Source of the DNA: Oscillospiraceae bacterium
GTDB taxonomy: Bacteria; Bacillota; Clostridia; Oscillospirales; CAG-272
Length of the DNA stretch: 64,000 nt
Direction of reading: 5' to 3'
Assembly: GCA_015064355.1 (NCBI GenBank)
Contig: SVSJ01000010.1
Coordinates: 1-64,000, forward strand
Shown: positions 1 to 8,013 of the stretch, in pieces
Numbering within the stretch: position 1 is the stretch's first letter
Layout: each line of letters begins with the position of its first letter
The notes under the pieces: generated by a model
Seen by the model: only the letters and a program-made list of their open reading frames with translations
Databases searched by the model: none
What the model was told of the DNA's origin: nothing
Made by a program: the position numbers and the translations under genes

Positions 1-815
1 TCTATTGCTCTATCAAATTCTCCCGCCTTGCCACTTTCAAGTGCCATAAAAAAGCTTATCCTTGTTAGACGATCATTGTAAAATCCAAAATCCTCATTCG
101 AAAAGATTATATGGAACATATCGTAAATAGATTTCAACATAGTATGCTTTTCTTCGTGAGTGTAGCCGGCATCCTTGCAATCGATCAGATATTTCATATA
201 GAGATACATACGCTCGCAAGCCTTCCATAAATAATTTTGGCAATGTTCTACAAGCTCATTCCCTTCAAGCACATGAACATGGAGATCCTGGGCGGGCGGT
301 ATCATATCCGCATACTGCAAAGCCTTAGCGCGATCTCCTTTATCCAAATAAGTTAAACATAAACCACGAATAGCCCCGGTTCGGTATTCCATATTTGTGG
401 ATTGCAAGAGCTGTTCGCCGAGCATTACGATCTCGTCAAAGCTTTCGTCAACGAATCTCAATACTTTCATCAAATTATATCGTACTGTCTCATCATTCGG
501 ATATTTCTTTTGCATTTCGCGGCACAGCTTTAATCTTTCCTCGGTTTTTCCTTGGCTGTGAAGCTCAGCGTACTTGGCTGTAAATTCTTTGATCTCGGAT
601 TGCTTTTTGCTTTTGGCAATATCAATTTCAAGAAGGACATCTGCACTGACTTCAAAAATATTTGCCAACACGGGAAGGTGTGAAATATCGGGCGCGGTCT
701 TGTCACATTCCCATTGTGAAACAGCATTGGTGGATACACCGAGTAATTCGGCAAGTTGTTCTTGTGTGATATTTCTGTCACGACGAAGTTTTTTGATTGT
801 AGTTCCAATAGACAT
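1..815 (-). CDS. XRE-family transcriptional regulator with TPR-like C-terminal region (C-terminus cut by window edge)
   Basis: The ATG at 815-813 follows an AAAGGAG ribosome site. The N-terminus (about residues 1-65) is a classical Cro/CI helix-turn-helix: MSIGTTIKKLRRD, then TQEQLAELLGVS and AVSQWECDKTAPD. The rest (from about residue 75) is helical and rich in Leu/Tyr/Glu, with degenerate 34-residue periodicity typical of TPR-containing Clostridia regulators. The frame stays open to base 1, so at least 271 codons are present and the end is missing. It probably binds DNA as a dimer and may sense a peptide or protein through the helical part; that is family inference. A palindrome in its 5' leader may be its own operator. 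The target genes cannot be seen. Confidence 0.85.
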   Translation of the reverse strand, partial: MSIGTTIKKLRRDRNITQEQLAELLGVSTNAVSQWECDKTAPDISHLPVLANIFEVSADVLLEIDIAKSKKQSEIKEFTAKYAELHSQGKTEERLKLCREMQKKYPNDETVRYNLMKVLRFVDESFDEIVMLGEQLLQSTNMEYRTGAIRGLCLTYLDKGDRAKALQYADMIPPAQDLHVHVLEGNELVEHCQNYLWKACERMYLYMKYLIDCKDAGYTHEEKHTMLKSIYDMFHIIFSNEDFGFYNDRLTRISFFMALESGKAGEFDRAI

Positions 816-838
816 AATCATTCTCCTTTGTGATAATT

Positions 839-852
839 CAAAAGCGCTTTTG
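839..852. promoter_or_regulatory. Perfect 14-bp palindrome, candidate operator of the XRE regulator
   Basis: CAAAAGCGCTTTTG is a perfect inverted repeat lying between a TATAAT-like box on the minus strand (860-865) and the start codon of the regulator. This position suits autorepression by a dimeric Cro/CI protein. The function is inferred from position only. Confidence 0.4.
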
Positions 853-977
853 TACCCTAATTATACACATCTTTTTTCGATTTTTACACCAAGTATTTTT
901 CGAATATAATTCAATTCATACTTTAGTTTTTACAGTAATAGTTTATCGCAAAATCAAAAGACAATCAATATAAAGTT

Positions 978-1005
978 GGCGCACCTGCTTTATCGCAGGT
1001 ACGCC
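978..1005 (-). terminator. Terminator-like hairpin after the 1029-1847 gene
   Basis: GGCGCACCTGC (978-988) pairs with GCAGGTACGCC (995-1005), an 11-bp stem with one mismatch and a 6-nt loop. On the minus strand it is followed by AACTTTATATT, a weak T-tract. It lies just downstream of the unknown membrane protein gene. Confidence 0.55.
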
Positions 1006-1028
1006 TAAAGGTGCCTTTTGTTTTATTA

Positions 1029-1847
1029 TCACTCGGCGGGAACGTATCCCTCGGGGTACTCAAAGCTCAAAATCTTCACAAACATATCTCTTGCGTAAGA
1101 GTGGAGCTCTTCTGCCTTCTTCTTGCCGGTAATGGCGGACATTGTGGACGGTCGTCTGATCGCAATTACTGCGTCCTCCGGGAAAACTTGCGCCTCGGAA
1201 TAGTATTTATACAGCTTGGTCTCGGAAAAGCGCACGCCAAATTCGTCAATAGCTCCCTCGGGGATCTCGTCAAACAGCTCCGACAGAGGCATAAATCCCC
1301 CCGCGTCCTTTACTTCATTGTACTGCCCTTCACCGAGGATGCAGATAATAGACTCTGTACCGAATATCTCGTTTGAAAATCTCTGGTAGATCTTCAAGTT
1401 GTCATTAAGGTTAACCGTAACATCAAGACCGTTTTCATCGGGAGTACCGGTTATTTCGTCCACCTGTTCCGGGGTCATAAACACAAACTCGTTGAGCTGA
1501 ACAAGAGTCTTGCCGTCGCCGTTGTAATCCTGTCCTACGTTTTCGAGAATACCCGCAAAAGCCTTTGCCTCGTTTGCTGTCAGGTGCTCAGGCCCGCCGT
1601 AGATAACGTATATATCCGGATTACTCTTGGTGACAAACTGTGTGATTCCCACCGCAAGCATTATCGCAAATACGGCTATGATTATGACAGCAGTCTTGTT
1701 GTGATACCAGAAGTTTGATACGGGATTCACGCGAATATCGTCTGTCTTTACATCCTCGCCCATATCCTCACCGCGAAGCCTCATTCTGCGCGCGGCATTG
1801 GACTCGGCTATCTCTTCGATACGTTCATTTCTTTCGTTCTCTGCCAT
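1029..1847 (-). CDS. Unknown single-pass membrane protein
   Basis: I do not recognise the family. I take the ATG at 1847-1845, preceded by GAGG, rather than a TTG 21 nt upstream; this gives 272 residues. The first 50 residues are charged (MAENERNERIEEI, RRMRLRGEDM). One membrane segment follows at about 52-74 (TAVIIIAVFAIMLAVGIT), then about 195 residues with an N-in topology that should lie outside. The outer part contains DIYVIYGGPEHLTANEAKA and a C-terminal segment near VIAIRRPSTMSAI. It vaguely resembles small single-pass proteins with a solute-binding-like fold found in Clostridia, but no catalytic motif is visible. It stands alone between its own promoter and terminator. Confidence 0.75.
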   Translation of the reverse strand: MAENERNERIEEIAESNAARRMRLRGEDMGEDVKTDDIRVNPVSNFWYHNKTAVIIIAVFAIMLAVGITQFVTKSNPDIYVIYGGPEHLTANEAKAFAGILENVGQDYNGDGKTLVQLNEFVFMTPEQVDEITGTPDENGLDVTVNLNDNLKIYQRFSNEIFGTESIICILGEGQYNEVKDAGGFMPLSELFDEIPEGAIDEFGVRFSETKLYKYYSEAQVFPEDAVIAIRRPSTMSAITGKKKAEELHSYARDMFVKILSFEYPEGYVPAE

Positions 1848-1878
1848 ATTTACCTCGATTACTGTCAATTATGGTGTT

Positions 1879-1907
1879 ATTATATCAAACACTTGTAAAC
1901 ATTTCAA
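1879..1907 (-). promoter_or_regulatory. Sigma-A promoter for the 1029-1847 gene
   Basis: On the minus strand TTGAAA (1907-1902) and TATAAT (1884-1879) are separated by 17 nt, about 30 nt upstream of the start codon. Confidence 0.7.
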
Positions 1908-1968
1908 GTTGATAATGTGATAATTTACTCAAACTTGTCCGCACGTCAAACAATTTCCTAAAGGTTTA

Positions 1969-1997
1969 TTGACTTATTGAAAGAATGAGAGTATAAT
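1969..1997 (+). promoter_or_regulatory. Sigma-A promoter for trpS
   Basis: TTGACT (1969-1974), a 17-nt spacer and TATAAT (1992-1997) precede trpS. The leader is only about 40 nt, too short for a T-box, so trpS appears not to be under T-box control here. Confidence 0.8.
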
Positions 1998-2040
1998 TAT
2001 GATATAATAGAAAAAATATTGACTGTAAGGAATTATTATC

Positions 2041-3048
2041 ATGTATCAGGACAAAAAAGTCGTATTCTCCGGCGTTCAGCCCTCTGGTGTGCTGACAATC
2101 GGTAACTACCTTGGTGCTATCCGCAACTTCGCGGATTTCTCCGAAGAATACCACTGCTACTATTGCGTAGTTGATGAACACGCTATTACCGTGCGCCAGG
2201 TCCCCGCTGACCTCAGGCGCAGAACATACGAGACTCTCGCTCTCTATATTGCCTGCGGTCTCGATCCCGAAAAGAACACACTCTACGTTCAGAGCCACGT
2301 TTCCGCTCACGCAGAGCTTGGCTGGATCCTCGACTGCTACACAATGTTCGGTGAGCTTTCCAGAATGACACAGTTCAAGGACAAGTCCGCAAAAAATGCC
2401 GACAACATCAACGCAGGCCTTTTCACTTATCCTGCTCTTATGGCGGCGGATATTCTCCTTTACCAGACCGACCTTGTTCCCGTTGGAGCTGACCAGAAGC
2501 AGCATCTGGAGCTTACTCGCGACGTTGCCGCAAGATTCAATCAGGTTTACGGCGACACATTCGTTGTTCCGGATCCCTATATTCCCAAGACCAGCGCAAA
2601 GATCATGTCTCTCGCGGATCCCACAAAGAAAATGTCCAAGTCCGACGAAAACGAAAATGCTGTTGTTCGTATTCTTGACCCCAGAGATGCTATCATCCGC
2701 AAGTTCAAGAGAGCCGTAACCGACTCCGGCAGCGAGATCAAGTATGCAGAGGGCAAGGACGGTATCATGAACCTTATGTCCATCTACAGCGCATTCACCG
2801 GCAAGACAATGGACGAGATCGAGCGGGAATTCGACGGCAAGGGTTACGGCGACTTCAAGATGGCAGTTGGCGAGACTTGCGCAGACGCACTTGCTCCCGT
2901 TCAGGCTGAATTTGCAAGACTGATGAATGATAAGGCATATCTTGAGGACGTAATGATCAAGGGTGCTGAAGCTGCTGCTCGTGACGCTGCAAGAACAATG
3001 TCCAAGGTTCGCCGCAAGATAGGATTCACAGACCCCAGAAGAAAGTAA
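2041..3048 (+). CDS. trpS: Tryptophanyl-tRNA synthetase
   Basis: Class I aminoacyl-tRNA synthetase that charges tRNA-Trp with tryptophan using ATP; cytoplasmic. The 335-residue length is usual for the bacterial enzyme. The N-terminus has FSGVQPSGVLTIGNYLGA, where TIGN (19-22) is the HIGH-equivalent signature; the catalytic loop KMSKS is at 197-201. The Rossmann-fold region between them carries the family segments SHVSAHAELGW and PALMAADILLYQ. It is monocistronic, with its own promoter and a hairpin-rich 3' region. The AAGGA upstream of the ATG supports the start. Confidence 0.97.
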   Translation: MYQDKKVVFSGVQPSGVLTIGNYLGAIRNFADFSEEYHCYYCVVDEHAITVRQVPADLRRRTYETLALYIACGLDPEKNTLYVQSHVSAHAELGWILDCYTMFGELSRMTQFKDKSAKNADNINAGLFTYPALMAADILLYQTDLVPVGADQKQHLELTRDVAARFNQVYGDTFVVPDPYIPKTSAKIMSLADPTKKMSKSDENENAVVRILDPRDAIIRKFKRAVTDSGSEIKYAEGKDGIMNLMSIYSAFTGKTMDEIEREFDGKGYGDFKMAVGETCADALAPVQAEFARLMNDKAYLEDVMIKGAEAAARDAARTMSKVRRKIGFTDPRRK

Positions 3049-3073
3049 AACTCACACCAAACGTTGTATTAAT

Positions 3074-3215
3074 AAAAGTTTTGATGAAACTTTTTTAAAA
3101 GTTTCCGCAGTGAAGGACGCGTAGTCCTTCTCGAACTCCGCAGAGTTCGAAACACCCAGGCGTTTGTAAAAGTTCTCTTTTTGCTACTTTTTCTCTCGCT
3201 AAAGAGAAAAAGTAG
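3074..3215. repeat. Cluster of four perfect hairpins between trpS and the SorE-like gene
   Basis: Four consecutive perfect inverted repeats: AAAAGTTT (3074-3081) with AAACTTTT (3087-3094); GAAGGAC (3112-3118) with GTCCTTC (3124-3130); TCGAACTC (3131-3138) with GAGTTCGA (3143-3150); and a 13-bp stem CTACTTTTTCTCT (3184-3196) with AGAGAAAAAGTAG (3203-3215). The first may also form the alternative AACTTTT/AAAAGTT (3088-3103). The set may terminate trpS, but four adjacent stems look like a modular intergenic repeat rather than one terminator. Confidence 0.7.
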
Positions 3216-3255
3216 AGGCAGAATCACAGAAAATAACAAGACAAGGAGAAATACA

Positions 3256-4539
3256 ATGAAAACAAAAGCAGTAAGACTTTACGGAGTAAACGATCTTCGT
3301 ATGGAAGAATTTGATCTTCCCGAAATCACTGACGGCGAGATCCTTGCAGAGGTTATCTCCGACAGTGTATGTATGTCCTCTTACAAGGCAGCATGCCAGG
3401 GCCCCAATCACAAGAGAGTTCCCAACGATGTTGCAGAAAACCCCATTATCATCGGCCACGAATTCTGCGGTAAGCTCATTAAGGTAGGCGCAAAGTGGGC
3501 TCACAAGTTCAAGGCTGGAGACAAGTTCGTTATACAGCCCGCAATGAACTACAAGGGCTCCCTTGAGGCTCCCGGATATTCCTACAAGTATTGCGGCGGC
3601 GCGTCCCAGTACGTTATTCTTCCCGAAGAAGTAATGATTACAGACTGCCTCCTTCCCTTCGACGGTGACGCATACTTCTACGGAAGCCTTGCTGAACCTA
3701 TGTCCTGTATCGTTGGCGGATTCCACGCAAATTACCACACCAAGCCCGGTGTATATTCACACGATATGGGTACTGTCCCCGGCGGTAACATGGCTATCCT
3801 TGCAGGTGCAGGTCCTATGGGCCTCGGCTGTATCGACTACGCTGTTCACGGCGGCAACCCTCCGAAGCTCCTGGTTGTAACAGACCTTGACGACGCAAGA
3901 CTCTCCCGCGCTGCTGAACTTATCACTCCTGAGGACGCAAAGAACTACGGCGTTGACCTCCGTTACATCAATACAGGTAGCATCGAAAACCCCGTTGAAT
4001 ACCTCCGTTCCCTCACAGACGGTGAAGGATACAACGACGTATTCGTTTATGCTCCCGTTAAGCCCGTTGTTGAAATGGGTGACGCACTTCTCTCCCGCGA
4101 CGGCTGTCTCAACTTCTTCGCAGGTCCCACAAACCCCGAGTTCTCCGCAATGTTCAATTTCTACAACGTTCACTACGGCGCAACTCACATCGTTGGTACC
4201 TCCGGCGGTAACACAGACGATATGCGCGAGTCTATCTCCCTTATGGAAAAGAAGCTCATCAATCCCGCAGGAATGATCACACACATCGGTGGTCTTAACG
4301 CTTGTGCTGAAACAACTCTTAACCTTCCCAAGATCAAGGGTGCAAAGAAGCTTATCTACACTCACGTAGAGCTTCCTCTCACCGCTATCGAAGACTTTAG
4401 CAAGGCTGCAGAAGAAAACGCAGGCACAGACCTTGGAAAGCTTTACGCTGATCTGGATGCAGCTTGCAAGGCTGCAGGTGATCTCTGGTGCGCTGAAGCT
4501 GAAAAGATCCTCCTCGCTTACGCAGGAGTTGAAGCGTAA
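3256..4539 (+). CDS. Zinc-type medium-chain dehydrogenase, L-sorbose-1-phosphate reductase (SorE) type
   Basis: Probable NAD(P)-dependent sugar-phosphate or polyol-phosphate dehydrogenase of the cytoplasm. I start at the ATG at 3256, which follows AAGGAG, giving 427 residues. Zinc-enzyme features are C39 in DSVCMSSYK, GHEFCG (67-72) and the EPMS segment near 148. The Rossmann motif AGAGPMG is at 183-189. The order NHKRVPNDVAENPIIIGHEF and the later FFAGPTNPEFSAMFNFYNVH match what I recall of SorE from Klebsiella, so the subfamily call is reasonable, but the substrate is unproven. No transport or kinase genes lie beside it. A terminator at 4560-4595 ends the unit. Confidence 0.85.
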   Translation: MKTKAVRLYGVNDLRMEEFDLPEITDGEILAEVISDSVCMSSYKAACQGPNHKRVPNDVAENPIIIGHEFCGKLIKVGAKWAHKFKAGDKFVIQPAMNYKGSLEAPGYSYKYCGGASQYVILPEEVMITDCLLPFDGDAYFYGSLAEPMSCIVGGFHANYHTKPGVYSHDMGTVPGGNMAILAGAGPMGLGCIDYAVHGGNPPKLLVVTDLDDARLSRAAELITPEDAKNYGVDLRYINTGSIENPVEYLRSLTDGEGYNDVFVYAPVKPVVEMGDALLSRDGCLNFFAGPTNPEFSAMFNFYNVHYGATHIVGTSGGNTDDMRESISLMEKKLINPAGMITHIGGLNACAETTLNLPKIKGAKKLIYTHVELPLTAIEDFSKAAEENAGTDLGKLYADLDAACKAAGDLWCAEAEKILLAYAGVEA

Positions 4540-4559
4540 ACAAAAACAGAATAACAAAA

Positions 4560-4595
4560 GCTCTGCTGTGTATCACTACATGGCAGAGCCTTTTT
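4560..4595 (+). terminator. Terminator of the SorE-like gene (convergent with the BlaR1-like gene)
   Basis: GCTCTGC (4560-4566) pairs with GCAGAGC (4583-4589), extended by a GTG/CAT inner pairing and followed by CTTTTT. It sits between two convergent genes and may work in both directions. Confidence 0.8.
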
Positions 4596-4601
4596 ATTAT
4601 T

Positions 4602-7007
4602 TTATCTGTTAGCGTTAACTATGGAACAAACAAGCTTGTATGAGTAGTACAGGCTTTGTCCGCAGGAAATAGGGGATTCCAAGTCGAGAACTCCACCCTC
4701 CGCGTCGATCAGTCCCAGGTCATACATTCTGAGAACAGCCCCTTTTATGTGAGCATCGGCGATACCCTTTATATATATATTATCCGCTTCATGATCTCTG
4801 ACCGTTACAAAGGATATTGCATTCAAGTACTTGATCGCACCTGCAACCTCGCCGCTGTAGGGAGAGTTCAAAGCATAGAATTCAGTACCCTCGATCTTGG
4901 TATACAACTCATCTGCGCTGAGGTCTGAACCGTCAAGTCTGATATCTAAAATATCGTATAAAACCTCGTGAACGGTTTTCATTGACTGTACAGTGAAGTG
5001 CTCGTATTGAGGAATACCAAGTTTCGCATAATCGGTTATCATACCGTTTAAATCATATCCTGCTTCTGTGAGAATACGGCGAATTGCAATTTCTGAATAA
5101 CCGTCAATGTTCTGTTTCAGATAATATACCGACTCGTTTTCCCCGGCGTAAGCAGACTTAATAAGACCGTGGAGGATTTTTTTGTCGTTGGGAAACAGAG
5201 TTGGTGAAACAACATATAGACGATCCACATTCTTCAGTTCTTCTTCAGTGAGGGACATTCTGGTGCAAATGGCGTTCATGTTTTCGAGGCTGGACATATC
5301 CACTTCAGTATAGTAGCTGTTCCAGAGGTTTCTTGACTCATCGCTGTCGAGACGCGAGAGTATAAGATTAAACATATCAACAGTATAATACGCCTCAAGC
5401 TTTACGATCGCCCCGGCAACCCCACGATTGTAGCTCTTCAAAAGGACCGCAGCATCTTTTTCAGGGAGGAGCGAAACAAGGGTGTTCATCTTCTCGGCCG
5501 AAATGTACTTGGGCACGAGAGGAAGTGTAGTATTGTTTTCGATTTCAGCTCCATCTGTAAGAATGGCAACTATGCACTGATTAATCAATGCGCAATTCTC
5601 GACTGTGAGAGTCTGGTCGGAACGCAAGGAATCAATACGCTTTGCCACGCCCGGCTCAACGTAATCGCCTTTATGTATGAGACGCTTGAGATTTTCAAGG
5701 CTGCCGTTTCCGATCCTGCCGGAAATCCTGTCGCCGAAATTCTCAAGGATGATTGCGTCTATCTGCTTGAGATAGTAGGAAACCGAAACATTTGAGGTAA
5801 GGTGCATAGTTTGCTCACTCTCACCTGTCATTTCCGAATAGTTCCCGATATAGTCTTTGTATTCGATATTCTGTGAAATGATCGGATTTGTCAGGCACAC
5901 AACGATAATGCATACGCATATCACTGACGACAGGATTCTTGGAAAAAGCTTGTGTTCAAGATTCCTTGAAATACTGCGCAAGCGATCCTTAAGATGGCGT
6001 GCACCCAAAGACATATGACAGCCCGCACGCAAAGTTCTCCTGCCTGAAGCGGAGTTTTCATATATAAATTGCGCGTATTCTGCCCTTCTGACCTCGCTGT
6101 GTGAGATCACGCGGGAGTCACACATTACTTCAATATCCTGCCTAAGTATATCTCTGACGATCCAAAGAAGTGGATTGTACCAGAAAAAGCACGTCATAAC
6201 GGTGGAGAACACCAGGACAAAATTGTCCTTATGCTTAAAGTGGTTAAGCTCGTGAGCAAACACCATTGAAAGCTCGCGATCGCTTATCTTCTCCTGTTCT
6301 CTGTAAACCACAGTGGGAGAAAAGCACCCTACAAGCATTGAGGTAGTTCCGTATCTCAGCGCCGGCACCCTTGATTCCTTGATGCCAAACTTTCTTGCAG
6401 TATCGTAGTACACCGCAAGAACCTTCTCGTCCCGGCATGGCAAAGATGAGGAAAGAGCTGATTTTTTTGCCCTTGAGTAGATGATCCAGTTAATGCCCAG
6501 GGCACAAACGGCACCTAAAGCATAGGTGGCAAGCAGACAAAGATTGAAGGACTCGGCCGCCGCTGCGTTTTCGGATTTGGTTCTGCCCGCATAAAACGCA
6601 TCTGCCAGATATTCGCCAACAGTCTGTCTCACTCCGGTTTCCGGATACAGTTTTTTCGAATACGATGGTTTTGTTGTTTCTTCAACAATTACATCGTTTG
6701 TTCCGCTGACAACATATGGATTGTTAAGCTCTGCCTGAATCTCGTCCTGTCTTGACACTTCTTCGTTAATATTGTTGGTGAGCGTGTACATTATGCTTTT
6801 GCCCGCCGGTATGAAATTATACACCGACACAGCACTTTCAGGAAATATGGGCCAAAGCAAGCGGAGCAGCAATATCACCCACATCACAACTCCCACTCCG
6901 GGAGGAATGACCCATTTGAAAAGCTGCTTAACGCAAATGATTATACAAGCTGTCACCGATGAAAATATTGTTACTTGCATAAGAAGCAACACAAAAAACT
7001 CGGACAT
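4602..7007 (-). CDS. BlaR1/MecR1-like M56 membrane metallopeptidase with a long non-beta-lactamase sensor domain
   Basis: Membrane signal transducer of 801 residues. Hydrophobic segments lie near 5-27, 33-52, 152-175, 263-284 and 356-374. The cytoplasmic zinc protease motif HELNH is at 252-256, with the third ligand probably E293 in DIEVMCD. In known systems this domain inactivates the BlaI repressor after a signal. The C-terminal ~425 residues are exported and lack a visible penicillin-binding SxxK domain. The last ~55 residues (IKGAVLRMYDLGLIDAEGG, then PISCGQSLYYSYKLV) resemble an S-layer-homology repeat, so the ligand may be a cell-wall polymer rather than a beta-lactam; that is inference. 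It lies 48 nt downstream of blaI in one operon. Confidence 0.85.
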   Translation of the reverse strand: MSEFFVLLLMQVTIFSSVTACIIICVKQLFKWVIPPGVGVVMWVILLLRLLWPIFPESAVSVYNFIPAGKSIMYTLTNNINEEVSRQDEIQAELNNPYVVSGTNDVIVEETTKPSYSKKLYPETGVRQTVGEYLADAFYAGRTKSENAAAAESFNLCLLATYALGAVCALGINWIIYSRAKKSALSSSLPCRDEKVLAVYYDTARKFGIKESRVPALRYGTTSMLVGCFSPTVVYREQEKISDRELSMVFAHELNHFKHKDNFVLVFSTVMTCFFWYNPLLWIVRDILRQDIEVMCDSRVISHSEVRRAEYAQFIYENSASGRRTLRAGCHMSLGARHLKDRLRSISRNLEHKLFPRILSSVICVCIIVVCLTNPIISQNIEYKDYIGNYSEMTGESEQTMHLTSNVSVSYYLKQIDAIILENFGDRISGRIGNGSLENLKRLIHKGDYVEPGVAKRIDSLRSDQTLTVENCALINQCIVAILTDGAEIENNTTLPLVPKYISAEKMNTLVSLLPEKDAAVLLKSYNRGVAGAIVKLEAYYTVDMFNLILSRLDSDESRNLWNSYYTEVDMSSLENMNAICTRMSLTEEELKNVDRLYVVSPTLFPNDKKILHGLIKSAYAGENESVYYLKQNIDGYSEIAIRRILTEAGYDLNGMITDYAKLGIPQYEHFTVQSMKTVHEVLYDILDIRLDGSDLSADELYTKIEGTEFYALNSPYSGEVAGAIKYLNAISFVTVRDHEADNIYIKGIADAHIKGAVLRMYDLGLIDAEGGVLDLESPISCGQSLYYSYKLVCSIVNANR

Positions 7008-7055
7008 ATTACTCTCCTGAATAGAGAAATAGCTTGTGGTTATTCTGCTTTGTTA

Positions 7056-7454
7056 TCAGTCCTTGATTCCGTCAAGAATATCCTTGATTTCCTTTTTCTG
7101 CTTTTCTGTCAGCTTGCAGTCGCGAACGAGTGATGCCATAAGATTGTATGCGGAATTGTCAAATACTCTCTCGATGAAGGAATCAACCTCGCACTTGATG
7201 CACTCTGTCTTTGAGGACTTGGGTGTGTACTTGTAAACGCCTGTGGTTTTGTCAATGTTTACAGCGCCCTTTTCCGCAAGACGAATGATGAGGGTTCTGA
7301 TGGTAGTGTTGCTCCAGCCTGTAGGCTCAGCCAGCTTCTGAACGATCTCTCCGAGAGTCATACCTCTCTCGTTGTCCTCGCAGCCGTCCCAAAGCACCTT
7401 CATTATGCTCCATTCAGCCTCAGAGATCTTTACTGTCTTTCTTCTGCCTCTCAT
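7056..7454 (-). CDS. blaI: BlaI/MecI/CopY-family transcriptional repressor
   Basis: Winged-helix repressor of 132 residues. I start at the ATG at 7454, preceded by GGAG with a 9-nt spacer; a longer upstream frame has no ribosome site. Family segments are KISEAEWSIMKVLW, the recognition helix region GWSNTTIRTLIIRLAEKGAV and a C-terminal dimerisation helix ending KKEIKDILDGIKD. It normally binds as a dimer to palindromic operators and is cleaved once its BlaR1 partner is activated. It is first in the operon with the BlaR1-like gene. No beta-lactamase gene is next to it, so the regulated target may be elsewhere. Confidence 0.92.
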   Translation of the reverse strand: MRGRRKTVKISEAEWSIMKVLWDGCEDNERGMTLGEIVQKLAEPTGWSNTTIRTLIIRLAEKGAVNIDKTTGVYKYTPKSSKTECIKCEVDSFIERVFDNSAYNLMASLVRDCKLTEKQKKEIKDILDGIKD

Positions 7455-7486
7455 TTTATATAACTCCTTGATTTTATTATTTTTTC

Positions 7487-7502
7487 GTTCAAAATCATGA
7501 AC
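7487..7502. promoter_or_regulatory. Candidate operator in the blaI leader
   Basis: GTTCA (7487-7491) and TGAAC (7498-7502) form an inverted repeat separated by 6 nt, just downstream of the blaI -10 box. The position suits autorepression, but it does not match the usual TACA-N2-TGTA BlaI core, so the call is weak. Confidence 0.3.
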
Positions 7503-7514
7503 ATATACATAACA

Positions 7515-7543
7515 ATTATACCCTTCATTAAAAAGAATGTCAA
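7515..7543 (-). promoter_or_regulatory. Sigma-A promoter for blaI-blaR1
   Basis: On the minus strand TTGACA (7543-7538), a 17-nt spacer and TATAAT (7520-7515), a perfect consensus promoter that would need repression to stay quiet. Confidence 0.85.
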
Positions 7544-7669
7544 TTAACATTTCCGCCAATAAACTCGTGTGTTTTTTGGACAAAATATCGTCCCTTCAGC
7601 ACGAAAAAACAAAAAATGCTAAAATGAACGAAAAATACCCTTGTTTTTTACCAATTTGTTAGAAATATA

Positions 7670-7697
7670 TTGACTTTTTTCTAAAATAAAGTATAAT
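7670..7697 (+). promoter_or_regulatory. Sigma-A promoter of the pot operon
   Basis: TTGACT (7670-7675), a 16-nt spacer and TATAAT (7692-7697). Transcription should begin near 7704, leaving a leader of about 310 nt before potA. Confidence 0.8.
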
Positions 7698-7704
7698 TGG
7701 TATT

Positions 7705-8013
7705 GCACGATTTTTGCATCTGTGCTGACAAGTTCGTTTGGCGCAAAGGCCAACGGATTCCAAAAACATCACCGCGCACTCAAGCTATCGCGTCAGCGGA
7801 AAGGGAGTGCCAAATTAATTTAATACTGATGTTCACACCCGGCAGTTTTCACAAAACCGGGATGCTATGCATCTGAGAAATCACAGCGACAGGCGGTGGG
7901 TGCACCGTTTTGTAAAAAACTCTTTGCGGGGGCTGTGATTAGTCGAGTGTGGGTTCGCGCAGAGCTGTAATACGGCTATACGTGGTCTTTTGCCGCAAAG
8001 GGGGATGCAAAAA
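7705..8013 (+). ncRNA. Structured leader RNA of potABCD, candidate riboswitch of unidentified class
   Basis: No gene is convincing in this stretch, which is full of complementary segments. TTTTTGCATC (7711-7720) is perfectly complementary to GATGCAAAAA (8004-8013), the bases between the Shine-Dalgarno and the potA ATG. Further helices: TTGGC/GCCAA (7738-7742/7749-7753); AACATCA/TGATGTT (7765-7771/7827-7833) enclosing GCACTC/GAGTGC (7776-7781/7805-7810); a CCCG/CGGG hairpin near 7838-7861; GATGC/GCATC (7861-7865/7869-7873); AATCACAGC/GCTGTGATT (7879-7887/7932-7940) enclosing CGGTG/CACCG (7894-7898/7903-7907); and AGCTGT/ACGGCT (7963-7977). CTTTGCGG (7922-7929) pairs with CCGCAAAG (7993-8000), which overlaps the Shine-Dalgarno and makes a pseudoknot with the 7879-7940 helix. 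TGCATC at 7868-7873 competes with the 5' copy. This suggests translational control of polyamine uptake. I see no motif of a known class. Confidence 0.6.

Noticed and set aside
7736-7760. GGCGCAAAGGCCAACGG resembling part of a c-di-GMP-I riboswitch
   Set aside because: The paired upstream arm with GGCAAACC and the tetraloop-receptor helix are missing.
7830-7890. TPP-riboswitch-like CGGGATGC...GCATCTGAGA in the pot leader
   Set aside because: The second half of a THI element (CTGATCTGGATAATGCC-like region) is absent, and the downstream genes import polyamines rather than make or import thiamin.
7890-7912. T-box antiterminator-like GGTGGGTGCACCG
   Set aside because: The invariant TGGNACCGCG is not present, no terminator follows, and the operon is not an aminoacyl-tRNA synthetase or amino-acid gene set.
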